Of a DNA stretch of 64,000 nucleotides, positions 26,764 to 35,742 are shown in pieces. Location: positions 124,001 through 188,000 of the forward strand of contig CANMFO010000005.1 of the NCBI GenBank assembly GCA_947497245.1. Reading direction: 5' to 3'. The notes under the pieces are model-generated. The model worked only from the letters and a program-made list of their open reading frames with translations. It ran no database searches and was not told the origin of the DNA. Position numbers and translations under genes: made by a program. The stretch is from an uncultured Flavobacteriaceae bacterium (lineage in GTDB: Bacteria; Bacteroidota; Bacteroidia; Flavobacteriales; Flavobacteriaceae). The first letter of the stretch is position 1. Every line of letters begins with the position of its first letter.

Positions 26764-28047
26764 CTACCTGTTGCTGAAGGAGTAGACCATTTCCGTATTG
26801 TTGTGATTTACAAGCTGTAGGGCGGTTACCATACCTAGTGGATCTCCCTCAAATCCGAACCGTATCCCCATGATCTGGCCCAGGTCGTTGGTGTAGGGTA
26901 TTGATACGGTTTTGTTGCCATCTACTTCCAGGGTCAGGGTTCGGTCTGAAATCTTAAGGTTGAGGTCATGTTCCTTGTTGAAATCGAACCGCAAAAGGGC
27001 GAGGTCGTATTTCTCGCTGGTGAAGGCCTCGTTATCTCCAAATTTAATTTCGAACGGTTTGGAACAATGGTTGCCCATAAAAGGAACGATAAGCTTGTTC
27101 TTGTTCCCCAAAAGTACGATCCTGCCCCGTTTGCAAAGCGTTGCGGTCTCCTGTCTGTCTTCGAACCCTACGGTAGTTGCCAGGCTAAAGTTGTCGCCCT
27201 TGAAATTGACAAAGGGCGGGGTCAAATGATAGATCAGTTCCTTGTCATTGATATTTCCCCCCAGGGAGTCCACAAATGATGGCCTAAGTCTTAAGCCCGA
27301 AAACCCGGGATCCGTTGCATTTTGAAAATAATCCACGGAAAAACCTTTTGTGAGCGTGGTAAGCCAATCCTCGGATTTCAACACCACATCTTTCTCTTTT
27401 ACAACAGTGTTCTCCTTCAACAATTTGGCCCGGTATACCCCAGGATAATAATACATCCCAATGGTGGCGTGTTCATCGGGCCTTATCCTCACATCAATTC
27501 TATTGTCATCCCCGTACAATCGTATGGTTCTGTCGGATTGCCTTTTCTCCAGCGAATCGATTTCAAATTTTACGGCTTTGGGAAACTTGCCCGCCAAGAC
27601 CTCGCTCTGGAAGACAATTTCGTTATGGTGACCCTCCGAATCGTTTGAAAAGAACATAAAGGGCAAAGCACCCAAGGCCAGTAGGAGAAGTAGCCCGAGA
27701 AGTTGTATCCCTCGTCGCTTTGAAGAAAAAATGGAAGTCCCATCGAATACAACAGGCTCCCCATTCAGTTGTTCTTGAAGCTTAAATTCCCTCCAAGAAG
27801 CTACTCCCAAAAAGTTCACCAGCACTTCGAGCGTACTGGCGCTGGGGAAATTGCGGTATTTGACCCTTCCCCAGATCCGTTTGAGGGTGGTTTCGCTGAG
27901 CCTAGCTCTGGTCCGGTCAAATATAAGGTTGCTCAGGTTAGTGAAGTCCCTGGCTTCCCACTCATGGGCCGGACCCCAATCCAATTGGGCTTCGATCAAT
28001 GCCTTACATTTTTTGAGTGCCCTTAAATCCAAATCTGTTTTGCCCAT
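26764..28047 (-). CDS. Membrane-anchored protein with N-terminal HTH-like domain
   Basis: A 427-residue protein. The first 95 residues (LSETTLKRIWGRVKYRNFP, STLEVLVNFLGVASWREFK) form a helix-rich domain. It is widespread at the N-terminus of Bacteroidota proteins and resembles a helix-turn-helix. One membrane segment follows at about residues 116-134 (LLGLLLLLALGALPFMFF), then a 290-residue, probably periplasmic beta-rich region. The layout is that of a one-component membrane-bound sensor, as in ToxR/CadC, but DNA binding is inferred. It is divergent from the secreted-protein gene at 28468, a possible target. Confidence 0.6.
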   Translation of the reverse strand: MGKTDLDLRALKKCKALIEAQLDWGPAHEWEARDFTNLSNLIFDRTRARLSETTLKRIWGRVKYRNFPSASTLEVLVNFLGVASWREFKLQEQLNGEPVVFDGTSIFSSKRRGIQLLGLLLLLALGALPFMFFSNDSEGHHNEIVFQSEVLAGKFPKAVKFEIDSLEKRQSDRTIRLYGDDNRIDVRIRPDEHATIGMYYYPGVYRAKLLKENTVVKEKDVVLKSEDWLTTLTKGFSVDYFQNATDPGFSGLRLRPSFVDSLGGNINDKELIYHLTPPFVNFKGDNFSLATTVGFEDRQETATLCKRGRIVLLGNKNKLIVPFMGNHCSKPFEIKFGDNEAFTSEKYDLALLRFDFNKEHDLNLKISDRTLTLEVDGNKTVSIPYTNDLGQIMGIRFGFEGDPLGMVTALQLVNHNNTEMVYSFSNR

Positions 28048-28467
28048 GGAAGAAAGCTAAAAGTTGCATAAAGATGGACCAAATGATACGATCTGTAAAA
28101 GGAAGAACACGCTCCCTGTTGCATCTTCAATACCAAAATAGCGAAATACAGACGAACTATGTGTTAAAGGTTTCTTATAGCATGAATATGAAAAATACCA
28201 GTTCTTTTTTGGAGACCGCAGTAGTGCCATTTGCAAATGATTTGGCAAGGAACCTGGAAAAGGAGGAAGGCAGCGGGATGGTCCCCGGGAATAAGACGGC
28301 AACAAGGCCTGGATAAAGAACCTCCGGGCTTTTGGGGATTTGGATGGGAGATTATTCAAACCGCCCGGGGCCAAAAGTGAATAGGATTGTTCCACAATGT
28401 ATGGGATTGTCTCCCTTGGGATTGCCGGGTTTTTATAATTTTCCTTCGTAGGCCTAAACGAAATCAT
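28048..28467. other. 420-bp divergent intergenic region
   Basis: The region separates the membrane sensor-like gene from the secreted-protein gene. Open frames here (for example on the plus strand up to 28316) have no recognisable protein features. CTTTTGG near 28337 and CCAAAAG near 28371 form a short distant inverted repeat. No clear promoter boxes or RNA gene were recognised. Confidence 0.4.
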
Positions 28468-29061
28468 ATGCAAAGTGGCATGGTACGGTTATTTTTGGAG
28501 ACGACAAGGGGTGCCAAGGTACGTCTCAGCTTGGCACTACTTGCCTCAAACCTGGTCCTTGTGGGTGCCTTTTCCCAAGAGCATAAAAGTGAGGAAGGTA
28601 TTCTGGCACAGCCCAAAAAAACGCATACGGACCTTAAGGGATTAAAGGGAAAATGGGAAGGCACTTTTAAATGGACTGGGGATATACAGGCCACCGGATT
28701 GAATACGGTTGGGTATTACCTTACCGGAAACGGGTCCACGATTATTGAAAACATGATCGCGGAAGACGGTACCGCAAGCATGTCCAGTGCCTACTATTTG
28801 GACGAACCCTCATTGAAAATGACCCATTTTTGTGCCGCAAAGAACCATCCCAGACTTGTGGCGACGGATTATGGGCACGATACGAACCGCATCAAGTTCA
28901 AAATAATCGATATCACCAACCTAAGCCATGAAAAGGCAGGCCATGTTTATGAGGTGCACCTAGAACTCCTGGATTCAAATCACCTGAACATCACCTTTAA
29001 ATATATCAGGGACGGTAAGATAAGTACGGAGGCAATACAACTGGAACTAAACAACTCTTAA
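28468..29061 (+). CDS. Secreted protein, DUF1579/lipocalin-like
   Basis: A 197-residue protein. ATG at 28468 (or 28480) precedes a signal-like segment (LSLALLASNLVLVGAFSQ). The mature part begins LKGLKGKWEGTFKWTGD and continues as short beta strands (VGYYLTGNGSTIIENM, HLELLDSNHLNITFKYI). This is the pattern of small secreted barrel proteins annotated as DUF1579-like. Function unknown. It is followed after 14 bp by the PD40 protein gene and then by the acyltransferase-like gene, so the three may form one operon. Confidence 0.6.
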   Translation: MQSGMVRLFLETTRGAKVRLSLALLASNLVLVGAFSQEHKSEEGILAQPKKTHTDLKGLKGKWEGTFKWTGDIQATGLNTVGYYLTGNGSTIIENMIAEDGTASMSSAYYLDEPSLKMTHFCAAKNHPRLVATDYGHDTNRIKFKIIDITNLSHEKAGHVYEVHLELLDSNHLNITFKYIRDGKISTEAIQLELNNS

Positions 29062-29075
29062 TCCAATATGAAGCA

Positions 29076-29945
29076 ATGAAAATAGGGATATCAACTTTAA
29101 GTACATTATTGCTCTGGGTTCTGGCGACCCACGCCATATACGCACAAGCCACCCCGGAACAAGTGGCCCCGGGAATTATTTCCAACAACCGTGAATACTG
29201 TACCACGCTCACCCCCGATGGTAAGACCATGTATTTTGTTCGGCAATTTGAAAACGGTGATGCGATTATGCGTACCGATCTAAAAGATGGTACATGGTCG
29301 ACCCCCAAAAAAGTCAATTTCACCGGCGTATACGAAGATACAGACCCGCTGTTGTCCCCCGATGGGCAGACCCTGTATTTTATGACCAACAGGAATAGGG
29401 ATCAAAATGGGTCCAAAAAAGATTATGACCTCTGGGCCGTAGAGTGGAAGAACGGGGATTGGGATACCCCCTATAGGCTTCCAGATTTTATCAATACCTC
29501 CTTTACAGAAGGATTTCCCTCGGTGGCCTCCAACGGCACCCTTTATTTCTTTAGGGCCAACAAGGCGGTCCGTTCTGATCATGATATCTGGGTTTCGGAA
29601 AAAATAGGCGGTGGTTTCGATACCCCTCGAAAACTTAAGGGCAATATCAACACGGAAGAATGGGACGGTCATCCGTTTGTGGATGCCGGTCACGAGTACC
29701 TGATTTTCTATTCGTACAAAGAAGGTGGGTTTGGAAGTTGTGATCTGTATATCTCCTTCTACCAGGACGGCACATGGGACAATCCAAAGAATTTGGGAAA
29801 CACCATCAATGCCGATACCTGTGAGATGGTCCCTTTTGTTACGCGCGATGGCAACACACTTTACTTTTCCAGGATAGAGAACGGTCACCGGAATATTTAC
29901 CAGGTAGATTTTGCCCAGCTGAAGGAAAAGTTACGGAACAATTAA
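29076..29945 (+). CDS. Exported PD40/TolB-like beta-propeller protein
   Basis: A 289-residue exported protein (signal about residues 1-24, ending AIYAQA). It contains repeated PD40 motifs: TLTPDGKTMYFVRQ, LLSPDGQTLYFMTNR, SVASNGTLYFFRAN and VTRDGNTLYFSR, each starting a propeller blade as in TolB. Such proteins bind other envelope proteins or ligands; a catalytic role is not evident. It is in a probable operon with the secreted protein gene before it and the membrane acyltransferase-like gene after it (20 bp). Confidence 0.8.
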   Translation: MKIGISTLSTLLLWVLATHAIYAQATPEQVAPGIISNNREYCTTLTPDGKTMYFVRQFENGDAIMRTDLKDGTWSTPKKVNFTGVYEDTDPLLSPDGQTLYFMTNRNRDQNGSKKDYDLWAVEWKNGDWDTPYRLPDFINTSFTEGFPSVASNGTLYFFRANKAVRSDHDIWVSEKIGGGFDTPRKLKGNINTEEWDGHPFVDAGHEYLIFYSYKEGGFGSCDLYISFYQDGTWDNPKNLGNTINADTCEMVPFVTRDGNTLYFSRIENGHRNIYQVDFAQLKEKLRNN

Positions 29946-29965
29946 CCCTATAACCAATATTTGAT

Positions 29966-31153
29966 ATGGTTTCCGTAAAATCCGCAAGGATACCGTCCAT
30001 CGATATTTTAAGGGGCATGGTTATGATACTTATGGCCTTGGACCACGTAAGGGATTATTTTCATCTGGGTTCCTTTACCGCCAACGACCCCATGGATTTG
30101 GAGACGACCACACCCACACTATTTTTTACAAGGGCAATCACACATTTTAGTGCACCGATCTTCGTTTTTCTGGCTGGGACTTCGGCTTTCCTGTACGGCG
30201 CCAAGAAGACAAAAAGCGCCCTGTTCCATTTTCTGATTACCCGTGGGCTATGGCTCATGTTGCTCGAAATTGTATTGAACAACTTTATTTGGTGGTTCGA
30301 TATCTCCTATAGTTTTGTGCTGCTTCAGGTTATTTGGGCCATAGGTATGAGCATGGTATTGCTCTCCTTTTTGATCTACTTGCCCAAAAAGGCACTTTTG
30401 GTTCTGGGGATATGCATAGTGGCCGGTCATAACCTCTTGGAAACCGTTTCATTTCAAGGTTCGGATATGAAATCGGTTTTCTGGTATATCTTTTTCCAGG
30501 TAAAGTATTTACAAATGGACTCTGGACAGGTATTTTTGTTTGGCTATCCGGTGATTCCCTGGTTGGGCATTATGGTGCTGGGGTATTGTTTTGGGACCTT
30601 GTACAAGCCGGATTGTGATCCGGCCCTTCGAAGAAAAGTGCTTTTGCCCTTGGGAGTTACCGGGATCTTGTTGTTCTTTTTGCTCCGATCCATGAACGGT
30701 TACGGCGACCCCCTGCCCTGGGCCGTGCAAAAGACACCAATTTATACCTTATTGTCATTTTTTAATGTTGCTAAATACCCACCGTCCCTACTGTTTACGT
30801 TGATCACCCTTGGTCCGGCATTGATCGCCCTCAGCTTTATGGAAAGATGGAAAGGGAAATTCAGCACAATACTCCTGGTCTTCGGTAGGGTGCCCTTGTT
30901 CTATTATTTCCTGCACGTATTGGTCATACACACGGTGGCCCTATTGGCCTTGGAATTATCCGGAGGGAACTGGAGGGACTTCATCCTTACCAGTGAAGCT
31001 TTTTCGAGTGATAGGCTCGCCAACTTTGGATATCCGCTTATCGGCGTCTATTTATTGTGGTTGGGGCTGATCGTACTGTTGTACCCCTTGTGCAAATGGT
31101 ATATGGCCTATAAGGCAGGGAACCGGCAAAAATGGTGGTTGAAGTACCTATGA
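29966..31153 (+). CDS. DUF1624/heparan-alpha-glucosaminide acetyltransferase-like membrane protein
   Basis: A 395-residue membrane protein with about ten membrane segments. The N-terminal block IPSIDILRGMVMILMALDHV, then RAITHFSAPIFVFLAGTSAF, is the DUF1624/HGSNAT catalytic-domain signature. The conserved LDHVRD His lies near the lumenal/periplasmic face and is the likely acyl-transfer residue in the human enzyme family. Bacterial members are thought to move acyl groups onto envelope glycans, but substrates are unknown. It appears to be the last gene of a three-gene unit and is convergent with the cupredoxin-propeller gene. Confidence 0.82.
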   Translation: MVSVKSARIPSIDILRGMVMILMALDHVRDYFHLGSFTANDPMDLETTTPTLFFTRAITHFSAPIFVFLAGTSAFLYGAKKTKSALFHFLITRGLWLMLLEIVLNNFIWWFDISYSFVLLQVIWAIGMSMVLLSFLIYLPKKALLVLGICIVAGHNLLETVSFQGSDMKSVFWYIFFQVKYLQMDSGQVFLFGYPVIPWLGIMVLGYCFGTLYKPDCDPALRRKVLLPLGVTGILLFFLLRSMNGYGDPLPWAVQKTPIYTLLSFFNVAKYPPSLLFTLITLGPALIALSFMERWKGKFSTILLVFGRVPLFYYFLHVLVIHTVALLALELSGGNWRDFILTSEAFSSDRLANFGYPLIGVYLLWLGLIVLLYPLCKWYMAYKAGNRQKWWLKYL

Positions 31154-31299
31154 CCCGGTTTTTCAGGCGAGGGAACCGTCGAAAGGCAGGTGACGGGCAA
31201 TATACGGGGTGACCGTGGTATCCCAACTAGTGGCCCAGAGGAGGGAAAAGGATACAACCGGGACCCAATGGGATGTCCTGCGGGGCATTTTTCACCCCA

Positions 31300-34074
31300 T
31301 CATTTGCCCAATTCGCCCATCCTGCGCTGTACATGGGTTTTAAAGGTCGGTATCTTCGCATTTTTGGCCATTTGTGACAGGCGTTCGGAGTCGATGGTTG
31401 CCAAGGGTTCGGCCGCATACCACAACATCAAGGGCAGGTTGTGGTCTGTGGCATCTTCAAGCCTTTGTGTTAGGGACTCCAATACTTCCCAGCGTTCATT
31501 GGGGTCCAATCGCAGCATGCCCGAAGCAAGATATAGCCGCACCAGCGCAGATTTGTCATTTTTTGCCATGTTCCCAAAACGCTCCAAAATAGGCCCCGAG
31601 ACTTTCTTGTCTTCCGTCAACAATTGGATCGCCCAACTTCTGATATACTCATCCGGATTTGTCAGCAGGTCCCCAAGGTCTTTTTCTGTAAGTCCATTGG
31701 TAACATGAAGTGTCCACAATGCCCTCAATTTTCGGGTCGGTTCCGGATGGTCGGCCAATATTTTTTTCAACGCTTCATGCACCTTGGCATTTGCCCCGCG
31801 CTGCTGTAGAAGGGTTCTGGCCTGCCTTACATACCATTCGTTCGCATGCAACTGATAATCAACCAATTCCATGTCCGAAGCCTTTGATAGGTCTACCTGT
31901 ACCCATTTATCGTCTTTGTGGGTAATTTTGAAAATACGGCCCAAAGTCTTGTCGTGCACGTCCGGATTGGGACTATGGCATTGGTTCTGATCGTACCAAT
32001 CAATGGCAAATACCGACCCACTGGGATCATATTTGAAATTCAACCATTGCGACCATGAATCGTTCATCACCAAAAAATCCTTTTTATGCGAGGCGATGTA
32101 TCCGGAACCCGATCGTGTCAAGAGATCGTTGTTGAGCCTGGCCCCATTGATATTGTTCATAAAAATGGTGTTGTGATATTCTTTGGGCCAGGTATCCCCG
32201 CCCAAATAGATCATGGCCCCGGCATGGGCATGGCCGCCACCTGCTGCTGCGGATCTAAAATTCCCAGCATGGGGCCCCCGGTCACCCAAGTAGTGCACAT
32301 GGTCCCCAATCGTTTTGATATCATCGTAGGTGTACGGATTGAAATGTTCCCCGCCCTGTCGCTGATAACGCGCCCCTTGGACGACATGGTACATGTGTGG
32401 GATAACGCATACGGTAATAAAGGGATGCCCATGATCGTTAAAGTCAATGCCCCATGGATTGCTGGTGCCCTCGGCAAAGATCTCGAACTCATGTCGCGTA
32501 GGGTGGTACCTCCATACGGCCGCATTGAGTTTGGTCCGCTCCTCGTCCGGAGCTCCGGGTTTGCCCACACTGGAATGGGTAAAAACACCATGAACACCGT
32601 ACAACCATCCGTCTGGTCCCCATCTGAGGTTGTTTAACACCTCATGGGTGTCCTCTAGGCCCCAGCCATCGAGTAGAATTTGGGGCGGTCCGGCAGGTTT
32701 GTCATTCGCCTCGTCAATGGGTATGAACAAAAGGTAGGGTGCGGCGCCGAGCCACACACCTCCCATACCCACTTCGATTCCGCTTGCAAGGTTCAGGCCG
32801 TCCGTGAAAACCTTTCGTTTGTCCAAGGTTCCGTCGCCGTTGGTGTCCTCAAAGATAAGGATGCGGTCCCTGCCCTTGCCCTTTTCCGCGGGTACCGGAT
32901 AGGTATGGCCTTCGACCACCCAAAGCCTGCCGCGTGCGTCCAGGGTAAAACTTATGGGGCGAACCACTTCGGGTTCCGAGGCCGCCAGTGTAATCTGGAA
33001 ATCCACCGGCAAAGTCATGGCCTTGGCCGCCTCCTTACCCGATAGGCCCGAATTGAGGACGGGATCCAGTGGTGGGAGTAAAATAATGTCTTCCTTGTTC
33101 AGTTCATTGGGAAAATTGGGTCGGCTGGGGTAGAACCGAAAATCGTCAAAATTGATGTGCGCCGATTTATCGTCCCCAATGTAAGGAATGGGGGAGGTTC
33201 CGGTTTCATTGTCCACGATTCGGATAAAAATATCCCTGTCCAAATACTCCTTCATGTCGGCAACAACAGGTTGCATGGTATTTCGGCCCTGGCCAGAGGA
33301 CGTAAAAACGATGGAATCGTTTTCCGCAAGTACCAGCTCCACACGGGTATCGGCCAAGGCGCCCCCGGATACCCTAAAGGCGGCAAAGGGATGCGTGACC
33401 TTAAAAGGGACCGAGGTAAGCGTTCCCTTTAACCTGTAATTGCTGGTTCCTCCGCTGCTTAAAAAATAATCACCATCAAACCCGATATGTTCGCCTTCCC
33501 CGTGCACTGCGGAAGGATTGATGAAAAGCGGGTCCTTGAATGCCGCACCCGTGGCTTTCCAATCGCTGAGGTTGCCCCTTTCGAACCCTACGTTCAAAGG
33601 TTTCCCATCTTTGATCGGGACGAGGCCAACTATGGCCGGGGGCGAAATAACACCTTCGACAATCTCAAACTTGCCCACCATTCCCGCGGCCCGATGCCCG
33701 GGAACGGTACAGTAATATACATCATCCGAGCTTGCGGTGAACGTAATGCTCGCACTCGATCCCTTTTCAAGGATGGTCTCACTTTTTAAGCCAATTTTCT
33801 CCAGTGCCACATCATGGGTCATGGTTTCACCATTGGTAATGGTGATCCGAACACGGTCTCCCAAGTTTGCCCTTAGGGTCGGGTTCCTGGTTCCGTCCTG
33901 TGCGAAATATCCCAGCATGGTGGCTTCAAGTGAATATTCACGATCGATAATGGTGGTATCGATACCTTTTTCAACTTCAGAAGTCCCTCCTTTTTCCTTT
34001 TGACGGCAACAAATCGTCATGCTGGTAAGCAGTAGGGCGACTAGGGCTACTTTCAATCTGAATTCTTTTTTCAT
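31300..34074 (-). CDS. Cupredoxin-propeller-HEAT lipoprotein (membrane-bound dehydrogenase-like)
   Basis: A 924-residue lipoprotein (signal ending TSMTICC). Residues about 45-140 form a plastocyanin/azurin-like domain with a complete type 1 copper set: His in MTHDVALE, Cys and His in YYCTVPGHRA and Met in AGM. A jelly-roll-like section follows, then at about 355-720 a propeller of the membrane-bound dehydrogenase family (FTLDARGRLWVVEGHTYPVP, LRWGPDGWLYGVHGVF, NPWGIDFNDHGHPF). The C-terminal 180 residues are HEAT-like helical repeats. The C-terminal CxxCH haem domain often seen in relatives is absent, so the copper domain may take over electron transfer. Substrate unknown. Confidence 0.8.
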   Translation of the reverse strand: MKKEFRLKVALVALLLTSMTICCRQKEKGGTSEVEKGIDTTIIDREYSLEATMLGYFAQDGTRNPTLRANLGDRVRITITNGETMTHDVALEKIGLKSETILEKGSSASITFTASSDDVYYCTVPGHRAAGMVGKFEIVEGVISPPAIVGLVPIKDGKPLNVGFERGNLSDWKATGAAFKDPLFINPSAVHGEGEHIGFDGDYFLSSGGTSNYRLKGTLTSVPFKVTHPFAAFRVSGGALADTRVELVLAENDSIVFTSSGQGRNTMQPVVADMKEYLDRDIFIRIVDNETGTSPIPYIGDDKSAHINFDDFRFYPSRPNFPNELNKEDIILLPPLDPVLNSGLSGKEAAKAMTLPVDFQITLAASEPEVVRPISFTLDARGRLWVVEGHTYPVPAEKGKGRDRILIFEDTNGDGTLDKRKVFTDGLNLASGIEVGMGGVWLGAAPYLLFIPIDEANDKPAGPPQILLDGWGLEDTHEVLNNLRWGPDGWLYGVHGVFTHSSVGKPGAPDEERTKLNAAVWRYHPTRHEFEIFAEGTSNPWGIDFNDHGHPFITVCVIPHMYHVVQGARYQRQGGEHFNPYTYDDIKTIGDHVHYLGDRGPHAGNFRSAAAGGGHAHAGAMIYLGGDTWPKEYHNTIFMNNINGARLNNDLLTRSGSGYIASHKKDFLVMNDSWSQWLNFKYDPSGSVFAIDWYDQNQCHSPNPDVHDKTLGRIFKITHKDDKWVQVDLSKASDMELVDYQLHANEWYVRQARTLLQQRGANAKVHEALKKILADHPEPTRKLRALWTLHVTNGLTEKDLGDLLTNPDEYIRSWAIQLLTEDKKVSGPILERFGNMAKNDKSALVRLYLASGMLRLDPNERWEVLESLTQRLEDATDHNLPLMLWYAAEPLATIDSERLSQMAKNAKIPTFKTHVQRRMGELGK

Positions 34075-34139
34075 AACGGTTCGATCGAATGGTACTTTTC
34101 TTTAATCACGATAATAGGTAAATGCCCTTTGGCCATTGC

Positions 34140-35270
34140 TTATTTTTTTTGGTCAAATGTAAACTCGGGCAACCTTATCTGCTCCCCTCCCTGGAGCGCC
34201 GATTCATGGGCCAAGATCCCCACGCAGGTGATATTGGCCGATTGCTTGGCATTGGGGTAGGGTTCCTTTTCCCGTACCAGGGCATTTACGAATTCGTGCA
34301 CCAAATGTGGATGGGACCCGCCATGACCAGCTCCCTGTTCAAAGGAAAGGTGTTGGTTCTCATCGGTATCATATACCCCTTGGGTGGTGAAATGCTGTAT
34401 TTCCCTGGGCAACAGTTTTGCAAAATCAGGACATTCCACTTCCTCAGGGATTTCGGGCTCCGGTTTTTTGGCGGTATGCACTACCAGGGGTTTTCCCTCG
34501 ATCAACGGCCATTCCACCGACTTCTTTGAACCGTACACCTCGAAACTTTCCCGATACTGCCGGGCCACGTCGAAAAGGGAACGGTAAACCTGCGCACTTA
34601 GATCGGAATTTCGAAACTTAATGTGGGTGGTCTCTACCGCAAAGGGCGAATTGTAGTGTGGTATCAATTCCTCCCGTATGGTTCCGGAACCAAAGCAGGA
34701 AACGTATTCGGCTTCGTTCCTGGCCAGGCCCAGTACGGGACCTACACAATGGGTAGCGTAATGCATGGGCGGCAGTCCCGGCCAATAATTGGGCCATCCG
34801 TCCATATCCTGCTGGTGACTGGCCTTTAGAAATTGTATTTTCCCCAGTTCCCCTTTTTCATATAGCTCTTTCATATATAAAAACTCCCTGGCGTAGACCA
34901 CGGTTTCCATCATCATGTAGGTAAGTCCCGTTTCTTGGGTCAAGCGGACAATTTCCCTACATTCTTTTACAGTGGTCGCCATGGGTACGGTGCAGGCAAC
35001 ATGTTTCCCGGCTTTCAACGCCTTTATGGACTGGGTGCCGTGGTCCGGGATGGGAGTGTTTATGTGCACTGCATCGATGTCCGGATCCTGTAACAAATCG
35101 TCGTAGGAGGTGTACGTTTTTTTAATGCCGAAGGCCTCCCCAAGGCGGTCTAACTTGGATTTGTTTCGCTGGCAGATGGCCGTTAGTTCCGCGTGGGGGT
35201 GTTTTTGGTAAATTGGAATGAACTCCGCCCCAAAGCCAAGCCCCACGATCGCTATTTTTACTTTTTTCAT
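34140..35270 (-). CDS. Gfo/Idh/MocA-family oxidoreductase
   Basis: A 376-residue cytoplasmic dehydrogenase. The upstream ATG at 35306 is less likely than 35270, which gives MKKVKIAIVGLGFGAEFIP with the Rossmann glycines at the very start. INTPIPDHGTQSIKALKAGK and HVACTVPMATT take the place of the usual EKP motif: the conserved Lys of EKP is replaced (TVP). That is a notable change for a member of this family and may indicate a different reaction. It lies 65 bp downstream of the cupredoxin-propeller gene's start and is divergent from the XylR-type regulator gene. Confidence 0.82.
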   Translation of the reverse strand: MKKVKIAIVGLGFGAEFIPIYQKHPHAELTAICQRNKSKLDRLGEAFGIKKTYTSYDDLLQDPDIDAVHINTPIPDHGTQSIKALKAGKHVACTVPMATTVKECREIVRLTQETGLTYMMMETVVYAREFLYMKELYEKGELGKIQFLKASHQQDMDGWPNYWPGLPPMHYATHCVGPVLGLARNEAEYVSCFGSGTIREELIPHYNSPFAVETTHIKFRNSDLSAQVYRSLFDVARQYRESFEVYGSKKSVEWPLIEGKPLVVHTAKKPEPEIPEEVECPDFAKLLPREIQHFTTQGVYDTDENQHLSFEQGAGHGGSHPHLVHEFVNALVREKEPYPNAKQSANITCVGILAHESALQGGEQIRLPEFTFDQKK

Positions 35271-35562
35271 AGAGTTGCTTTTAAAAGGAGGCCAGGGGCC
35301 GTCCAATACCCTTATGGGACCGACCGGATTCGATCCAGTACGGCCGTTTTCTTAAATCCCGTTTTGGGCAATGACCGGTAGGTCCACTTCACCTATGCCA
35401 GGACATTGCAACGTGTTCTATACAAATGTATGAATGACCAAGACCAATATCAATACGAAATATGGTTAAACAATTTAGATATTTTACCAAGAAGCCAATA
35501 GGAAGGATATGGCCCAATATGTAAGATGTTTTAAATCATTTCGTTGTAATCGCCTTTATAAC

Positions 35563-35602
35563 GGTATTTTTTTAACACAATGCTGCATTTGTTAAAAATA
35601 CC
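35563..35602. promoter_or_regulatory. 40-bp imperfect inverted repeat, probable operator
   Basis: The left arm GGTATTTTTTTAACACAATGC and right arm GCATTTGTTAAAAATACC pair almost throughout, around a perfect AATGCTGCATT core. It is 141 bp before the regulator start and 293 bp before the oxidoreductase start. The long symmetry suits a dimeric XylR-type regulator acting in both directions. Confidence 0.45.
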
Positions 35603-35653
35603 TTTCTTTACGTATCGTGCCTGTACAAGGTAGTAATACCTATATTTGAATTA

Positions 35654-35672
35654 GATATATAACATGTATATC
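35654..35672. promoter_or_regulatory. 19-bp palindrome upstream of the XylR-type regulator gene
   Basis: GATATATAACATGTATATC has perfect 6-bp outer arms (GATATA, TATATC). It is AT-rich and 71 bp before the regulator start, so it could also be part of a promoter. Confidence 0.25.
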
Positions 35673-35742
35673 CAATTCTTCATGGTGCACGTTTTCCGCC
35701 ATGCGGTTTTAAGTATGGAAATGGGCCTGTCCGGCAATTGAC

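Larger units (their letters stand above)
35271..35742. other. Divergent control region, oxidoreductase and XylR-type regulator
   Basis: A 472-bp region between divergent genes. It holds the 40-bp inverted repeat at 35563 and the 19-bp palindrome at 35654, both listed separately; the remainder is AT-rich with no coding signal. Confidence 0.55.

Noticed and set aside
28017-28316. 99-codon plus-strand frame upstream of the secreted-protein gene
   Set aside because: It begins inside the sensor-like gene on the other strand and shows no protein family features or signal peptide.
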